A stretch of 64,000 nucleotides of DNA from Halomonas sp. HL-48 (GCF_001314875.1 NZ_LJZS01000001.1:124001-188000); one strand, 5' to 3'; shown: positions 1 through 9,080, counted from the stretch's first letter. The notes: a model not told the origin generated them from the sequence alone. Program-made: numbers and translations.

Positions 1-2268
1 GAACAGCACGGTATTGCGCGATGTTTTGTTGATCTGAATCCCGTACTTGTTCATCAGATATTCGTTCTTGAAGGTATCGCCATCGACCCCCGTATTGCCA
101 ATCGCGATGGTCACGCGGGAAGGGTCGACCACAAACTCATCGCGGGCCCAGGCTTCCTCCATTTTGTTCCAGCCGGTCACCGGGTCGTAATACGACTCGA
201 CACCCGACTCGCGATACGCCTCGGGCACCATGTCGCTGTTTTTCAGCACGCGGAAATACTTTTGCAGTAACGGGTGCGTATAGAGCTGCTCGCGGAGTGA
301 CAACGCCGTTTCAACCTGGGCGTGCACGAGTTCAAAGCCTTCCATTTCCGCCTGCATGCGCCCAACATCCAGCGACGCCACAATCTGGTAGTTGGGGGAG
401 GTCGAAGTATGGGTCATGTACGCCTCGTGGAAAGAGGCTTCCACTTTCTGACGAAAGTCCTGATCCCACACGTGAATCATTGAGCCCTGCCGCAACGAGG
501 TCAGGGTTTTGTGCGTTGAGTGCGTGGCATAGGTACGAATACGCACCTCATCAGGGTCGGGCATCAACCGCTGGTCGAGCCAGGTCGCATCGTCTTCCGG
601 GTCGAGCTTGTCGAACTCCTCCTTCCAGGCCGCGTATTCTTCCCGGTAGCTTGCGCTGCGATAACGATAGCGCAGGGTGCTTGCCGTGTTCATCGCGGTA
701 CGCGGCCGATACGTCGGGTTGAAACCAGCAAAGGCGAACCAGGCTTCATCCCAGAGAAATACCAGGTCCGGCTTGATCGCCAAGCATTCTTCCATGACGC
801 GGCGCACGTTATACACAATGCCGTCGAAGGTGCAGTTGGTCAGCAGCAGCATCTTCACCTTGTGCAGTTGGCCAGCGCGCTTATAGCTAAGCAGGGTTTT
901 CTTGATGTCACGCAGCGGCACAGCCCCGTACATGGAATAGTCATCGAGCGGATAAGAATCCAGATAACTCACATGGGCACCGGCCAGCACCATGCCGTAG
1001 TGATGCGATTTATGGCAGTCACGGTCAATGAGCACGATGTCGCGGGGTTTGACCAGGGCTTGCACCACGATCTTGTTGGCGGTGGAGGTGCCGTTGGTAA
1101 CAAAGAAACTGCGGCGCGCCCCAAATGCCCTGGCGGCATACTCTTGCGCCTTTTTAATCGGCCCGAAGGGTTGTAGCAGCGAATCGAGCCCACCGGACGT
1201 TGCCGACGTTTCTGCCAGAAAAATATTGATGCCGTAGAAATCGATCATGTGCCCCGCCCAATGGGAACGCGTCACCGACTTGCCCCTTGAAATGGGCATG
1301 GCGTGAAACACCCCCGTGGGTTTTTTACTGTATTCACGCAGGGCATCAAAGAACGGTGTTCGGTATCGGTTATCGATAGCGCGCAGGATGGTGTGATGCT
1401 GCTCAATATAATCCGTTTCGCGGTAGAAAATGCGATTGAAATACTGAATGTCCTGGCTCGCCGTGGCCTCCACATCACCGCTGGTGACCAAAAACTGGTC
1501 GATCTCCGGACGTAGCTCATGAATCATCGAGCTAAGCAAGATACTGCGCTCGGCTTCGGTCTGATGCTCCAGCTCTTTCTCCGATAGGCCTTCCAAATAG
1601 TTACGTAAGGCACTGAGGTTGTACTTTGACTTGTAGGGAAACTCGTAGCGGATCAGGCACGCCTGGATATTGGGATTGACCAAAACGGCAATCAGCGCAT
1701 CCTCGAAGCTTTTCACGGTCACTACGTCATAGACAAAGCGGTCCTCGGGCCGGCGCATATTGTGAAACGCCTCGCGCACCACCTCTTCTTCCTGGTTAGA
1801 GAGGTTGTCGACGATCAACAGCTCAAAATAAGGCTGTGCCGAACTGTTGGACGCGGGGTGTCCGCGGCGAAGCTGATTGAGCGCGTCGAGCGTTTCCATG
1901 TCCTCTGCGCCGGCATCCGTCTCGGAAAGATCGACATGGCGACGACGATAGGACTCGCTGATCAACGCTCTTACCAGGCGCTTTACGACTTTATCGAGCA
2001 GCGCGTACTCACCGCGATTGAAGAGCGTCCACAGATGGCGAAAATCTTCCTTGGATGGAAATGCATGATAGTCCTCGATGATTTCCAGGCGCGTCAGCTT
2101 GACGTCAATGGCCTTGACCAGGTTCTTGACGCGACCTTCATCCTCAAGGCGCGTCAGAATACCCAGGTCACGTTTAAGTGCATTCCAGGTATCGGCACGC
2201 AGTTGGGAGATTTTGTGATAAAAACCCAGGGCGGTGTAGGACGTTTCGGTAGGATTACTCTCTGACAT
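1..2268 (-). CDS. Orn/Lys/Arg decarboxylase family protein, 3' end outside the window
   Basis: PLP-dependent basic amino acid decarboxylase; 756 codons are visible and the C-terminus lies beyond base 1. The motif THSTHKTLTSLRQGS carries the Schiff-base lysine at about residue 587 (codon 510-508). Upstream are the fold-I motifs FFVTNGTSTANK and DRDCHKSHHYG, and GIQINKTSRNTVLF ends the visible part. A receiver-like wing domain sits near residues 150-230. In AdiA/CadA the lysine is near 370-390, so the N-terminus is about 200 residues longer than usual. I chose the ATG at 2268 because AAAGGA precedes it by about 11 bases; an ATG at 2280 is also in frame. It is the last visible gene of a four-gene operon, 61 bases after the C45 gene. 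Substrate unknown: ornithine, lysine, arginine or diaminobutyrate are all possible. Confidence 0.9.
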   Translation of the reverse strand, partial: MSESNPTETSYTALGFYHKISQLRADTWNALKRDLGILTRLEDEGRVKNLVKAIDVKLTRLEIIEDYHAFPSKEDFRHLWTLFNRGEYALLDKVVKRLVRALISESYRRRHVDLSETDAGAEDMETLDALNQLRRGHPASNSSAQPYFELLIVDNLSNQEEEVVREAFHNMRRPEDRFVYDVVTVKSFEDALIAVLVNPNIQACLIRYEFPYKSKYNLSALRNYLEGLSEKELEHQTEAERSILLSSMIHELRPEIDQFLVTSGDVEATASQDIQYFNRIFYRETDYIEQHHTILRAIDNRYRTPFFDALREYSKKPTGVFHAMPISRGKSVTRSHWAGHMIDFYGINIFLAETSATSGGLDSLLQPFGPIKKAQEYAARAFGARRSFFVTNGTSTANKIVVQALVKPRDIVLIDRDCHKSHHYGMVLAGAHVSYLDSYPLDDYSMYGAVPLRDIKKTLLSYKRAGQLHKVKMLLLTNCTFDGIVYNVRRVMEECLAIKPDLVFLWDEAWFAFAGFNPTYRPRTAMNTASTLRYRYRSASYREEYAAWKEEFDKLDPEDDATWLDQRLMPDPDEVRIRTYATHSTHKTLTSLRQGSMIHVWDQDFRQKVEASFHEAYMTHTSTSPNYQIVASLDVGRMQAEMEGFELVHAQVETALSLREQLYTHPLLQKYFRVLKNSDMVPEAYRESGVESYYDPVTGWNKMEEAWARDEFVVDPSRVTIAIGNTGVDGDTFKNEYLMNKYGIQINKTSRNTVLF

Positions 2269-2329
2269 GACGACACCCATCCTTTATCGGTATTTATCTA
2301 GAAACGCATTGACGTCGGCAACGAGTTAT

Positions 2330-3373
2330 TCAGCTGTATAACCCTCGTAAGCCATAACGCACAACTATTTGTTCTTCAGGAAATTTATCGAAACTCAAGT
2401 CCAGCACTCTGCCGGGCCAACGAAACTCCACGCGCCTTTCCTTGGGGTAATACACCGAGGTGTACACCGTACCAAGGCCGCGCTGGTAGTCGTGGCGAAA
2501 CAGAGGTGGGGCAGAAAAAGCCGCAATCAGACGCTCGTTGGTCGTCTCGTCATCATCCACCAGAATCGAAAGCTGACGCTCGCGAATCAACGTTTCCGAG
2601 GCCAGTGCATGAGCATACCACTCGATTTTCTTTTGATGATTGGTGGCCACCGCGACTCGCCGGATATTGGCACGACGGTCTGGCGCAATCATTGCCGTGA
2701 CATAGCGCCCGCTGGCATCCGTCACCGTAATGTTGTAAGCCATGTGCGTGGGCACACGCGCCAGGACGGCCGCCGCTTCGGGCACCGTATCGCAGAATTC
2801 AAGAATGTAACGCAGGATGATCGGCGCGCCAAAACCATCCCCTACCACCTGGCGCCCACCGAATGCCAGGGAAACAGCAAGCCCCGAATCGTTCATCCCA
2901 TCCAGCACGCCCCACAGGCAGTCTGACATGGCAATGACGCGGCGCTGATTCCAACGGGTGAAGAGGATCGTGCCCTCGCACAGTTCCGGTGGATAATCAT
3001 AGTTGCGTGCCAGTACGGTAGACTTAGGCCTTGCCAACACCGCCTGGGAACAACCGGTGATATAGGGCGGCGGCCGATACAGACTGAGTAGCCGCGACGC
3101 CAGATCGCCTCCACCGGTCAGTGCGCACAGCGTGCGATAGGTATCCAGCAATTCCGGCATGTACTGGCGTAAGGCGTTGTAGCACTCCAGATAGGAGGGC
3201 CGTTCACGTTCCCCTTCGGACAGGTACCAAGGTTCGTAAGCGGGCCAGTGGTAATCAAATAACGATTGCCACTTGGGGCCCGCCTGCTCTTCATGAACGG
3301 CGCGAAACGTCAATGCCTTATCCAGCTCTACCCCTGGTGCACGGCCAGCAGTCACATTTCCATCCATGCTCAC
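2330..3373 (-). CDS. C45-family autoproteolytic acyltransferase/hydrolase (isopenicillin N acyltransferase-like)
   Basis: A 347-residue Ntn-hydrolase of the acyl-CoA:6-aminopenicillanate acyltransferase family. Members self-cleave before a cysteine, which then acts as nucleophile to transfer or hydrolyse an acyl group on an amine. The likely nucleophile is C108 in PYITGCSQAVL, followed by the family pattern STVLARNYDYP; the downstream stretch VLDGMNDSGLAVSLAFGG is also typical. No signal peptide, so probably cytoplasmic. The start is a GTG at 3373 overlapping the stop of the ATP-grasp gene (GTGA); an ATG six bases downstream (3367) is equally possible. Translational coupling to the ligase suggests that it processes the ligase product. 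Real substrate unknown. Confidence 0.85.
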   Translation of the reverse strand: MSMDGNVTAGRAPGVELDKALTFRAVHEEQAGPKWQSLFDYHWPAYEPWYLSEGERERPSYLECYNALRQYMPELLDTYRTLCALTGGGDLASRLLSLYRPPPYITGCSQAVLARPKSTVLARNYDYPPELCEGTILFTRWNQRRVIAMSDCLWGVLDGMNDSGLAVSLAFGGRQVVGDGFGAPIILRYILEFCDTVPEAAAVLARVPTHMAYNITVTDASGRYVTAMIAPDRRANIRRVAVATNHQKKIEWYAHALASETLIRERQLSILVDDDETTNERLIAAFSAPPLFRHDYQRGLGTVYTSVYYPKERRVEFRWPGRVLDLSFDKFPEEQIVVRYGLRGLYS

Positions 3374-4971
3374 AGAATTTTGAAGTTACCACCGCCAATA
3401 GCATGGCTGACGGCAACTCCCTCCACCACGGGGTCTTGCAGCGCTTGGCCCGCATATTCACCGCGAATGGCGTCGATCCAGGCTTTGGCTCGCTCATTAA
3501 GACTGAAATCGTCGTTCATTAAGCGACCACGGGTGATCAGGATACCCAGATCGGCGCCTTCGTAGCGGAAATCCCCCGCACCGCTAATGCGCATAAAGAA
3601 GGCTTCCTGCTCATTTTCAGCGGCATGCGGATGGTAGCTGTAATGGTCATAATTGATGCTGCCGTCGTCGCTCATACGCCATACCCCCGTCTTGGGAGCC
3701 TGGGTCAGCAGGTCGACGCTCTCATCAGTGTGTTTGATCACCAACTGGCTCCAGCTGTCGACACTTTCAGGGTGCGCCCAGCGCTCGTTGATATCATCGA
3801 TATCAAGATCAAAGTCGAGGTCTGAAAACTCAAGCAAATGAAACAGAAACAGTGGAATATCAGAGTGGGCAAACGCCGCCACGTTGGTTAGTGAACTGGC
3901 GCCAGTGACGCGCGGATTGAGCTCACCAAGGTAGACTTCGTCGGTATCCATATCGATCAGGAAGTCGAGCTCAAAATAGCCACGATAGCCCTCATCGCGG
4001 AGCGCCTCACCGAATTGGAACGTATACTCACGCGCTTTGTCGCGCACTTCCTGGGTAAAGGCACCGGCAAACATCTCGTTGCCGCACCAGCCCCCCTTGT
4101 AAGGCGTCAATGTCTTGAACCCAACAAGCTCTGTCATTAAGGGACCCACTACGGTCCCGCAACGCGTGGCACAAGCTTCTATTGCCGAGCCGCGGCAATT
4201 GATACGCTTCATGATTTTGACTTCGGCCTCGGCCTCAATCTCTTCGGCGTGCTTGTAATAGTCCTCTTCACTGGCAATAAAGAAAGTGGTGTGGCCCGAG
4301 TCGCCAAACGCGGTCTGCACCACCAGGTCACTGCCGAGCTCCTTGCTTACTTCACAAAGCTCTTGATAACTGCCCACTTTCGCCAATACGTTGGGCACAC
4401 TTGGCACACCTGCTTTGTTGCCAATGCGTACCGTCTCGATCTTGTTATCCATACGTTGGCGTAACGTCGCCGGGGGAAAGGCAATTTTGAGCCCCAATTG
4501 CTTGCAGATATCTTCGGTGTGCTCATCAAACATCAAAAAAGCGGCGGTACCGGCGTTATCGCCTTCGGAACGCGACTGAAGAAAGTCGATTACTTCCTTG
4601 TGCTCAAGCAGGTAGTTATTGATGTCTTCAATGCCTTCAAAATCACGGGGGAATTTTTCTTTAGGCACAAAGACGTTACGCTGCTGGCCTTCGAAGCAGT
4701 CTATGTAGTTGATATGGCGAAAATTGCTCACCCAATCGCCAATCCCCAATAGGTTAAAGTTAGTCGCTGAAATAAAGTAAATCGGTTCCTTGTTATTGCG
4801 AAAGTGACGGCGAACATCGGCAATGGATGTGATCTTGCTCATGGTTGATGCTCCCTGATTGGCGGAAGGAGTGCGCGTGTTATCAGACGTCGTCTGTGAC
4901 GACGGGGCGCTGGCTTCATTGTTCTGCGCAGGGCTCAATAGCCGGCGCATCAGATCCAACAGAAATTTCAT
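3370..4971 (-). CDS. Biotin carboxylase-like ATP-grasp carboxylate-amine ligase
   Basis: A 533-residue ATP-grasp protein. The ATP-grasp core shows a lysine segment (MDNKIETVRIGNKAGVP), a glycine-rich loop (TAFGDSGHTTFF) and the metal-binding end GELNPRVTGASS with the usual E and N ligands. There is no biotinyl domain or carboxyltransferase partner, so a carboxylate-amine ligase fits better than a true biotin carboxylase. The ATG at 4971 has a strong AAAGGAGA 7 bases upstream. A second ATG at 4842 (reading MSKITS) has its own GGGAG 8 bases upstream. The stretch between them encodes a short basic N-terminus and a low-complexity Ser/Thr/Asn/Ala linker, so two forms may be made. It lies 31 bases after the nitrilase gene. 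It may join an amine to a carboxylate; substrates are not visible. Confidence 0.85.
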   Translation of the reverse strand: MKFLLDLMRRLLSPAQNNEASAPSSQTTSDNTRTPSANQGASTMSKITSIADVRRHFRNNKEPIYFISATNFNLLGIGDWVSNFRHINYIDCFEGQQRNVFVPKEKFPRDFEGIEDINNYLLEHKEVIDFLQSRSEGDNAGTAAFLMFDEHTEDICKQLGLKIAFPPATLRQRMDNKIETVRIGNKAGVPSVPNVLAKVGSYQELCEVSKELGSDLVVQTAFGDSGHTTFFIASEEDYYKHAEEIEAEAEVKIMKRINCRGSAIEACATRCGTVVGPLMTELVGFKTLTPYKGGWCGNEMFAGAFTQEVRDKAREYTFQFGEALRDEGYRGYFELDFLIDMDTDEVYLGELNPRVTGASSLTNVAAFAHSDIPLFLFHLLEFSDLDFDLDIDDINERWAHPESVDSWSQLVIKHTDESVDLLTQAPKTGVWRMSDDGSINYDHYSYHPHAAENEQEAFFMRISGAGDFRYEGADLGILITRGRLMNDDFSLNERAKAWIDAIRGEYAGQALQDPVVEGVAVSHAIGGGNFKIL

Positions 4972-5002
4972 CGATGGTCTCCTTTTGTGACCATTGCCGG
5001 GG

Positions 5003-5881
5003 TTAATGTTCCGGGGGCGTCTCAATATCAGCGCGTATGGGCTTGGCCAGCGGCCCTAGGGTGTCCAGAAAAGGTGAAGAACCGCCTTCATTTGCATACA
5101 GAGAAAAATTTACCTGCCGGTCGCGGAAGCTCTTGAGCGGCTGACCAAGGCCATGCAGGCCTCTCTCGCGTTCGCGCCTCACCCGGTTCAGATCGATCTC
5201 GATCGGCATCACCTGTTCGCCAGTGCCTGCCTGATGAATGACATCACCAGAGGGCCCCACCACAATCGAGCGGCCATTGCCCAAGGCACCCGCACCATTG
5301 ATATCAAAGAAGTAACATTGGTTAACCGCCGCGTTGGTGCGGGCGATAGACAGTTCGATATCTCGATCAACCGTATCGGTCATGGTGGGATGCAAAATGA
5401 CCTCGGCCCCCATGGAAGCCAACGTACGCGTCGTTTCGGGGAACCACATATCGTAGCAAATCGATATCCCAAAACGGCCGACATTGGGTACGTCAAACAC
5501 GACAAATTCGCTGCCGCTTTCTACACCAGCTTCAAAGGGGCGGAACGGGAACATTTTGCGGTAACGCGCAACCACCTGCCCTAAAGGGTTAATAACCACA
5601 GATGTGTTATAAATTTTCTCGCCGACTCGTTCAAACATGGAACCGGGGATCAGCCAGATGCGGTGTTGTAGCGCGAGTTGGCAAAACATCGCCTCGGTAT
5701 CACTGGGTAAGGGTTGCGCATAGTGAGGTGAAGCCCCCATGGGCATTAATTCACTGAACAGCACCATTTGAACCTGAGGGAAACGGGTCATAAGTGCATC
5801 AACGCGATGGCGCATGGCTTCGGTGTTATCGCCGTGGTGCAGGGCATGCATTTGTACACCAGCAATGGTGAAATAAGACAT
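5003..5881 (-). CDS. Carbon-nitrogen hydrolase (nitrilase superfamily amidase)
   Basis: A 292-residue nitrilase-superfamily enzyme with the complete Glu-Lys-Cys triad: E44 (LFSELMP), K109 (YRKMFPFRPF) and C142 (ISICYDMWFPET). Members hydrolyse linear amides, N-carbamoyl groups or ureido groups on small amines. Family signatures such as GAEVILHPT and NGRSIVVGP are present. There is no signal peptide. It is the first gene of the minus-strand operon that continues with the ATP-grasp ligase, the C45 enzyme and the decarboxylase. By context it could be an N-carbamoylputrescine amidase-like step or an amidase for a conjugate made by the ligase. The exact branch of the superfamily cannot be decided by eye. 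Confidence 0.9.
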   Translation of the reverse strand: MSYFTIAGVQMHALHHGDNTEAMRHRVDALMTRFPQVQMVLFSELMPMGASPHYAQPLPSDTEAMFCQLALQHRIWLIPGSMFERVGEKIYNTSVVINPLGQVVARYRKMFPFRPFEAGVESGSEFVVFDVPNVGRFGISICYDMWFPETTRTLASMGAEVILHPTMTDTVDRDIELSIARTNAAVNQCYFFDINGAGALGNGRSIVVGPSGDVIHQAGTGEQVMPIEIDLNRVRRERERGLHGLGQPLKSFRDRQVNFSLYANEGGSSPFLDTLGPLAKPIRADIETPPEH

Positions 5882-6098
5882 TGGTTTCTCTCTGCGTTAG
5901 GCGAACGGGTTGTTTGAGCTTAGCTTTATGATATCGCTTGATGATTCAGGTGCGTCTACCCCATTAGGCGATTGAGCAAATGACGTTTATTTACCTACAC
6001 AGTAAGCCAACGAAACGCTGAATTGGCGTTGACCACGCACCTAGCCAAATCAATATTTCAATTTTCATGCATTCACACTGTCAGCGTACTGGATCGAA

Positions 6099-6566
6099 TT
6101 AAACGTCGACATCAATGCCAATGGGAATGCTTTTGACCGTTTTAGTCACAATATAAGTGAAATAGCGCTCGATACCTGCATCCGAGACCAGCCACTTGTC
6201 CATCAAACGCTGGTAACTGTCGATGGTGCGGGCTTCAAACTTGACCAGGTAATCCACGCCGCCGCCCACCGCCACGCACTCGGTCACCTCCGGCGTCTGC
6301 ATGACCAGCGCTTCAAAGCGCGCAAAGCTGTCGGCGTTGTGCTGCTTGAGCTCGATCTGCACCCAGACGGGATTGCGCGGCACCAGTACGTCGGTGTCGA
6401 TGCGGGCACTGTAACCTTGAATGACACCGGCATTTTCCAGGCGCTTTACCCGCTCCCAACAGGGGCTGACCGAGAGGTTGATGGCGTCGGCCAGCTTCGA
6501 CTTGGTGATCCGCCCGTCGCGGGACAGGATGTCGAGAATTTTCAGGTCGTAACGGTCAAGTTTCAT
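6099..6566 (-). CDS. doeX: Lrp/AsnC-family regulator DoeX, ectoine degradation
   Basis: A 155-residue Lrp/AsnC regulator. The N-terminal winged HTH (LDRYDLKILDILSRDGRITKS, then KLADAINLSVSPCWERVKRLE) is followed by an alpha-beta ligand domain with VAVGGGVDYLVKF. In Halomonas elongata doeX sits directly after doeA and doeB and encodes the regulator of ectoine catabolism. The order is the same here, 11 bases after doeB. I prefer the ATG at 6566; a GTG immediately upstream would add one residue. No strong terminator is visible in the 217 bases between it and the nitrilase gene. Confidence 0.92.
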   Translation of the reverse strand: MKLDRYDLKILDILSRDGRITKSKLADAINLSVSPCWERVKRLENAGVIQGYSARIDTDVLVPRNPVWVQIELKQHNADSFARFEALVMQTPEVTECVAVGGGVDYLVKFEARTIDSYQRLMDKWLVSDAGIERYFTYIVTKTVKSIPIGIDVDV

Positions 6567-6577
6567 CACGGCAGGGG

Positions 6578-7609
6578 TTACGCCTCCAGACGCTCAACCA
6601 CATCGGCAATCACCGCCAGGGTGTCGCCCATGTTGATTAACGACGGCGCGCGACGGGCCATCAGAATGCCGTCGCGTTCGGCGTGATACGCCACCGGCGC
6701 GGTGCCGCTTCGGGTCATGTCGTACACGTAGGCGATGGTTTGGCCTTTTTTAACTTCATCCCCAAGCGCGACCAACAGCTCTAGCACGCCCGAGTGCTGG
6801 CTCTGCACGTAGCAGCTGGCGTCAGGCATATCGAGGTACATCTGCCCGCCTGCAGGCATTTTCACTTCGCCTTCTATCAGGCCGTAGTGGATCAGGAAAT
6901 TACGCACGCCGCGCTCGGTAATCGCGATGCTCTCAGGCGTCGAGGTGCCGCCGCCGCCAAGCTCGGTGGCGACGAATACTTTGCCCTGGCGCTCGCAGGC
7001 GGTGTCGAAGAGTTTTTCGGCATCCAGCTCGAACATTACCATGGCGTAGGGCGCGCCAAAGGCTTTGGCGCCTTCCAGCGCGGCCTGCTGCTGGGCTTTG
7101 TCGTCAAGCACGTGGGAGGCGCCAAACGGCAGGATATCCAGCGTACGGCCACCAGAATGCAGGTCGAGCACGACGTCGCTCATCGGCACCAGCACGCGGG
7201 TGAAGTAGTCGGCAATCTGGGAGGTGACGCTGCCGTTAGGGTCGCCGGGAAAGCTGCGGTTGAGGTTGCCCTTGTCCATCGGCGAGGTGCGCTTGCCGGC
7301 CATCACCGCCGGGGTATTCATGCACGGCACGATAATCACCCGCCCCGTCACATCCTCTGCCTTGAGGGTTGAAGACAGCTTGAGCAGTGAGGTGATGCCT
7401 TCGTATTCATCGCCGTGGTTGCCGCCGGTCAAAAGCGCCGTGGGGCCGTCGCCGTTCTTGACTACGGTGACGGGAATCATCACCGCGCCCCAAGCGGACT
7501 CGTCGGTGGAAATCGGCAGCTTCAAGAAGCCGTGCTGAACGCCGTCGGCATCAAAGTCCACGGTGGCCGAAATCGGGCTGGGCCGCGGTTGGCTGGAGGG
7601 TATCGTCAT
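6578..7609 (-). CDS. doeB: N-alpha-acetyl-L-2,4-diaminobutyrate deacetylase DoeB
   Basis: A 343-residue zinc deacetylase of the AstE/AspA (M14-like) group. It removes acetate from N-alpha-acetyl-diaminobutyrate, the product of ectoine ring opening, to give L-2,4-diaminobutyrate. The zinc ligands are visible as H65 and E68 in GGNHGDEYEG and H151 in LDLHSGGR; a catalytic-Glu segment ATELGGGG follows. The identification rests on adjacency to doeA (12 bases) and doeX (11 bases) in the order known from H. elongata. The C-terminal barrel domain ends in a hydrophilic stretch, and no export signal is present. Confidence 0.93.
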   Translation of the reverse strand: MTIPSSQPRPSPISATVDFDADGVQHGFLKLPISTDESAWGAVMIPVTVVKNGDGPTALLTGGNHGDEYEGITSLLKLSSTLKAEDVTGRVIIVPCMNTPAVMAGKRTSPMDKGNLNRSFPGDPNGSVTSQIADYFTRVLVPMSDVVLDLHSGGRTLDILPFGASHVLDDKAQQQAALEGAKAFGAPYAMVMFELDAEKLFDTACERQGKVFVATELGGGGTSTPESIAITERGVRNFLIHYGLIEGEVKMPAGGQMYLDMPDASCYVQSQHSGVLELLVALGDEVKKGQTIAYVYDMTRSGTAPVAYHAERDGILMARRAPSLINMGDTLAVIADVVERLEA

Positions 7610-7621
7610 GGTGTCGTCCTT

Positions 7622-8836
7622 TTACTTAACAAACAGCTGGCGCGGAAAATTGGCCAGCGTTTCGCAGCCGTCTTCGGTGATCAGAATACTTTCGGTAATT
7701 TCCAGGCCCCAGTCTTCAACCCACAGGCCGGGCATAAAGTGAAACGTCATGCCGGGCTGCAGGATGGTGTCGTCCGAGGGGCGCAGGCTCATGGTGCGCT
7801 CGCCCCAGTCCGGCGGGTAGGAAAGACCGATCGAATAGCCACAGCGGGCACCGCCGCGGTCAAAGCCGTATTTATCCATGGCCGCGCCCAGCGCCATGGC
7901 GATATCGGCAGTACAGTTGCCGGGCTTGGCCACCGCCAGGCCGTTGTCGATGCCTTCGAGTAGCGCTGACTCCGCCCGGATAAAATCCGCCGGCGGCCTG
8001 CCCAGAAACACCGTCCGCGACATCGGCGCGTGGTAGCGCTTGAACACCCCGGCAATCTCGAAAAACGTGCCCTCGCCTTCGCGAAACGGCGTATCGTCCC
8101 AGGTCAGATGGGGAGCTGCGGCGTCTTTGCCGGTGGGCAGCATGGGCACGATCGCCGGATAGTCACCGCCAAACACCTTGCCATTTTCATCCACAAAGCC
8201 TTCGATGCCGACGCGGTAGATCTCCGATACCAGCTTGCTCTTGGGCAGGCCTGGCTCGATGACCTCCAGAATACGCGTGTGCATGCCTTCCACGATCTTG
8301 GCGGCCGTGCGCATATAGCTGATTTCCTGCGGCGACTTGATCGCCCGGCACCAGTTTACCAGGGCATTGGCATCCATGAAGCGCGCATGGGGCAGCTCGC
8401 GCAGCAGACTCTGGTAGGCCTTGGCGGAAAAGTAGTAGTTATCCATTTCCATGCCCACCACGCCCAGGTGCCAGCCGCGGTCGGGCATGATCGACTGGGC
8501 CAGGTATTCCATCGGGTGCATATCCGGATTCTGAACGTAATAATCCGGGTAATAGGTGATGTTTTCCGGATCGATCCAGCAGGTGCGCAGCGCGCCGTTG
8601 GCGTCCATGCGCCGGCCAAACCAGACAGGCTCGCCCTCAAGGCCCACCAGCACGCACTGATGAACGTAAAACGACCAGCCGTCGTAACCGGTCAGCCACG
8701 CCATGTTAGAGGGGTCACTGACGATCAATACGTCAATGCCGCGACCGGCCATTTCAGCACGCACCTTCCAGAGGCGGTTTGCATACTCTTCACGAGTGAA
8801 AGGCAGGGACACCTGAGTCATCGGGCAACTCGCCAT
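7622..8836 (-). CDS. doeA: Ectoine hydrolase DoeA
   Basis: A 404-residue enzyme of the M24 (creatinase/Xaa-Pro peptidase) fold that opens the ectoine ring to N-acetyl-diaminobutyrate, the first step of ectoine degradation. The N-terminal creatinase-like domain contains DVLIVSDPSNMAWLTGYDGWS and the C-terminal pita-bread domain contains FFEIAGVFKRYHAPMSRTV and WVEDWGLEITESILIT. It is the first gene of doeABX. A second in-frame ATG at 8821, beginning MTQVSLPF, would shorten it by five residues and may be the true start; neither has a convincing ribosome binding site. The later enzymes of the pathway (doeC, doeD) are not in the window. Confidence 0.94.
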   Translation of the reverse strand: MASCPMTQVSLPFTREEYANRLWKVRAEMAGRGIDVLIVSDPSNMAWLTGYDGWSFYVHQCVLVGLEGEPVWFGRRMDANGALRTCWIDPENITYYPDYYVQNPDMHPMEYLAQSIMPDRGWHLGVVGMEMDNYYFSAKAYQSLLRELPHARFMDANALVNWCRAIKSPQEISYMRTAAKIVEGMHTRILEVIEPGLPKSKLVSEIYRVGIEGFVDENGKVFGGDYPAIVPMLPTGKDAAAPHLTWDDTPFREGEGTFFEIAGVFKRYHAPMSRTVFLGRPPADFIRAESALLEGIDNGLAVAKPGNCTADIAMALGAAMDKYGFDRGGARCGYSIGLSYPPDWGERTMSLRPSDDTILQPGMTFHFMPGLWVEDWGLEITESILITEDGCETLANFPRQLFVK

Positions 8837-9080
8837 TAAGGATCACTAAGAACCAGCGCCATTATAGGCCGCTGGGCCGCAGGATCGACCTGGCCACCGC
8901 CACAGTAGGCCCGCCAACGTCGTCTTGAGCCGATACTAGCACCCACCCTTGGTTGCCGGTCAAAGCCTTTATGACAAAATGTGCATAGGGCATCATGATT
9001 TACGCTAAGCAAGTCTGCCGCGGCGTTTATCGCCTACCATGATAGCCTTGCGTGATGACCCGCTTGCGACAGGAGCCGCC

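Noticed and set aside
3370-4971. True biotin carboxylase (acetyl-CoA carboxylase type)
   Set aside because: No biotin carrier or carboxyltransferase gene nearby, and the operon is amide/amine chemistry; only the ATP-grasp fold is shared.
8030-8839. Plus-strand frame opposite doeA
   Set aside because: Antisense to ectoine hydrolase, no domain, ends at the doeA start region.
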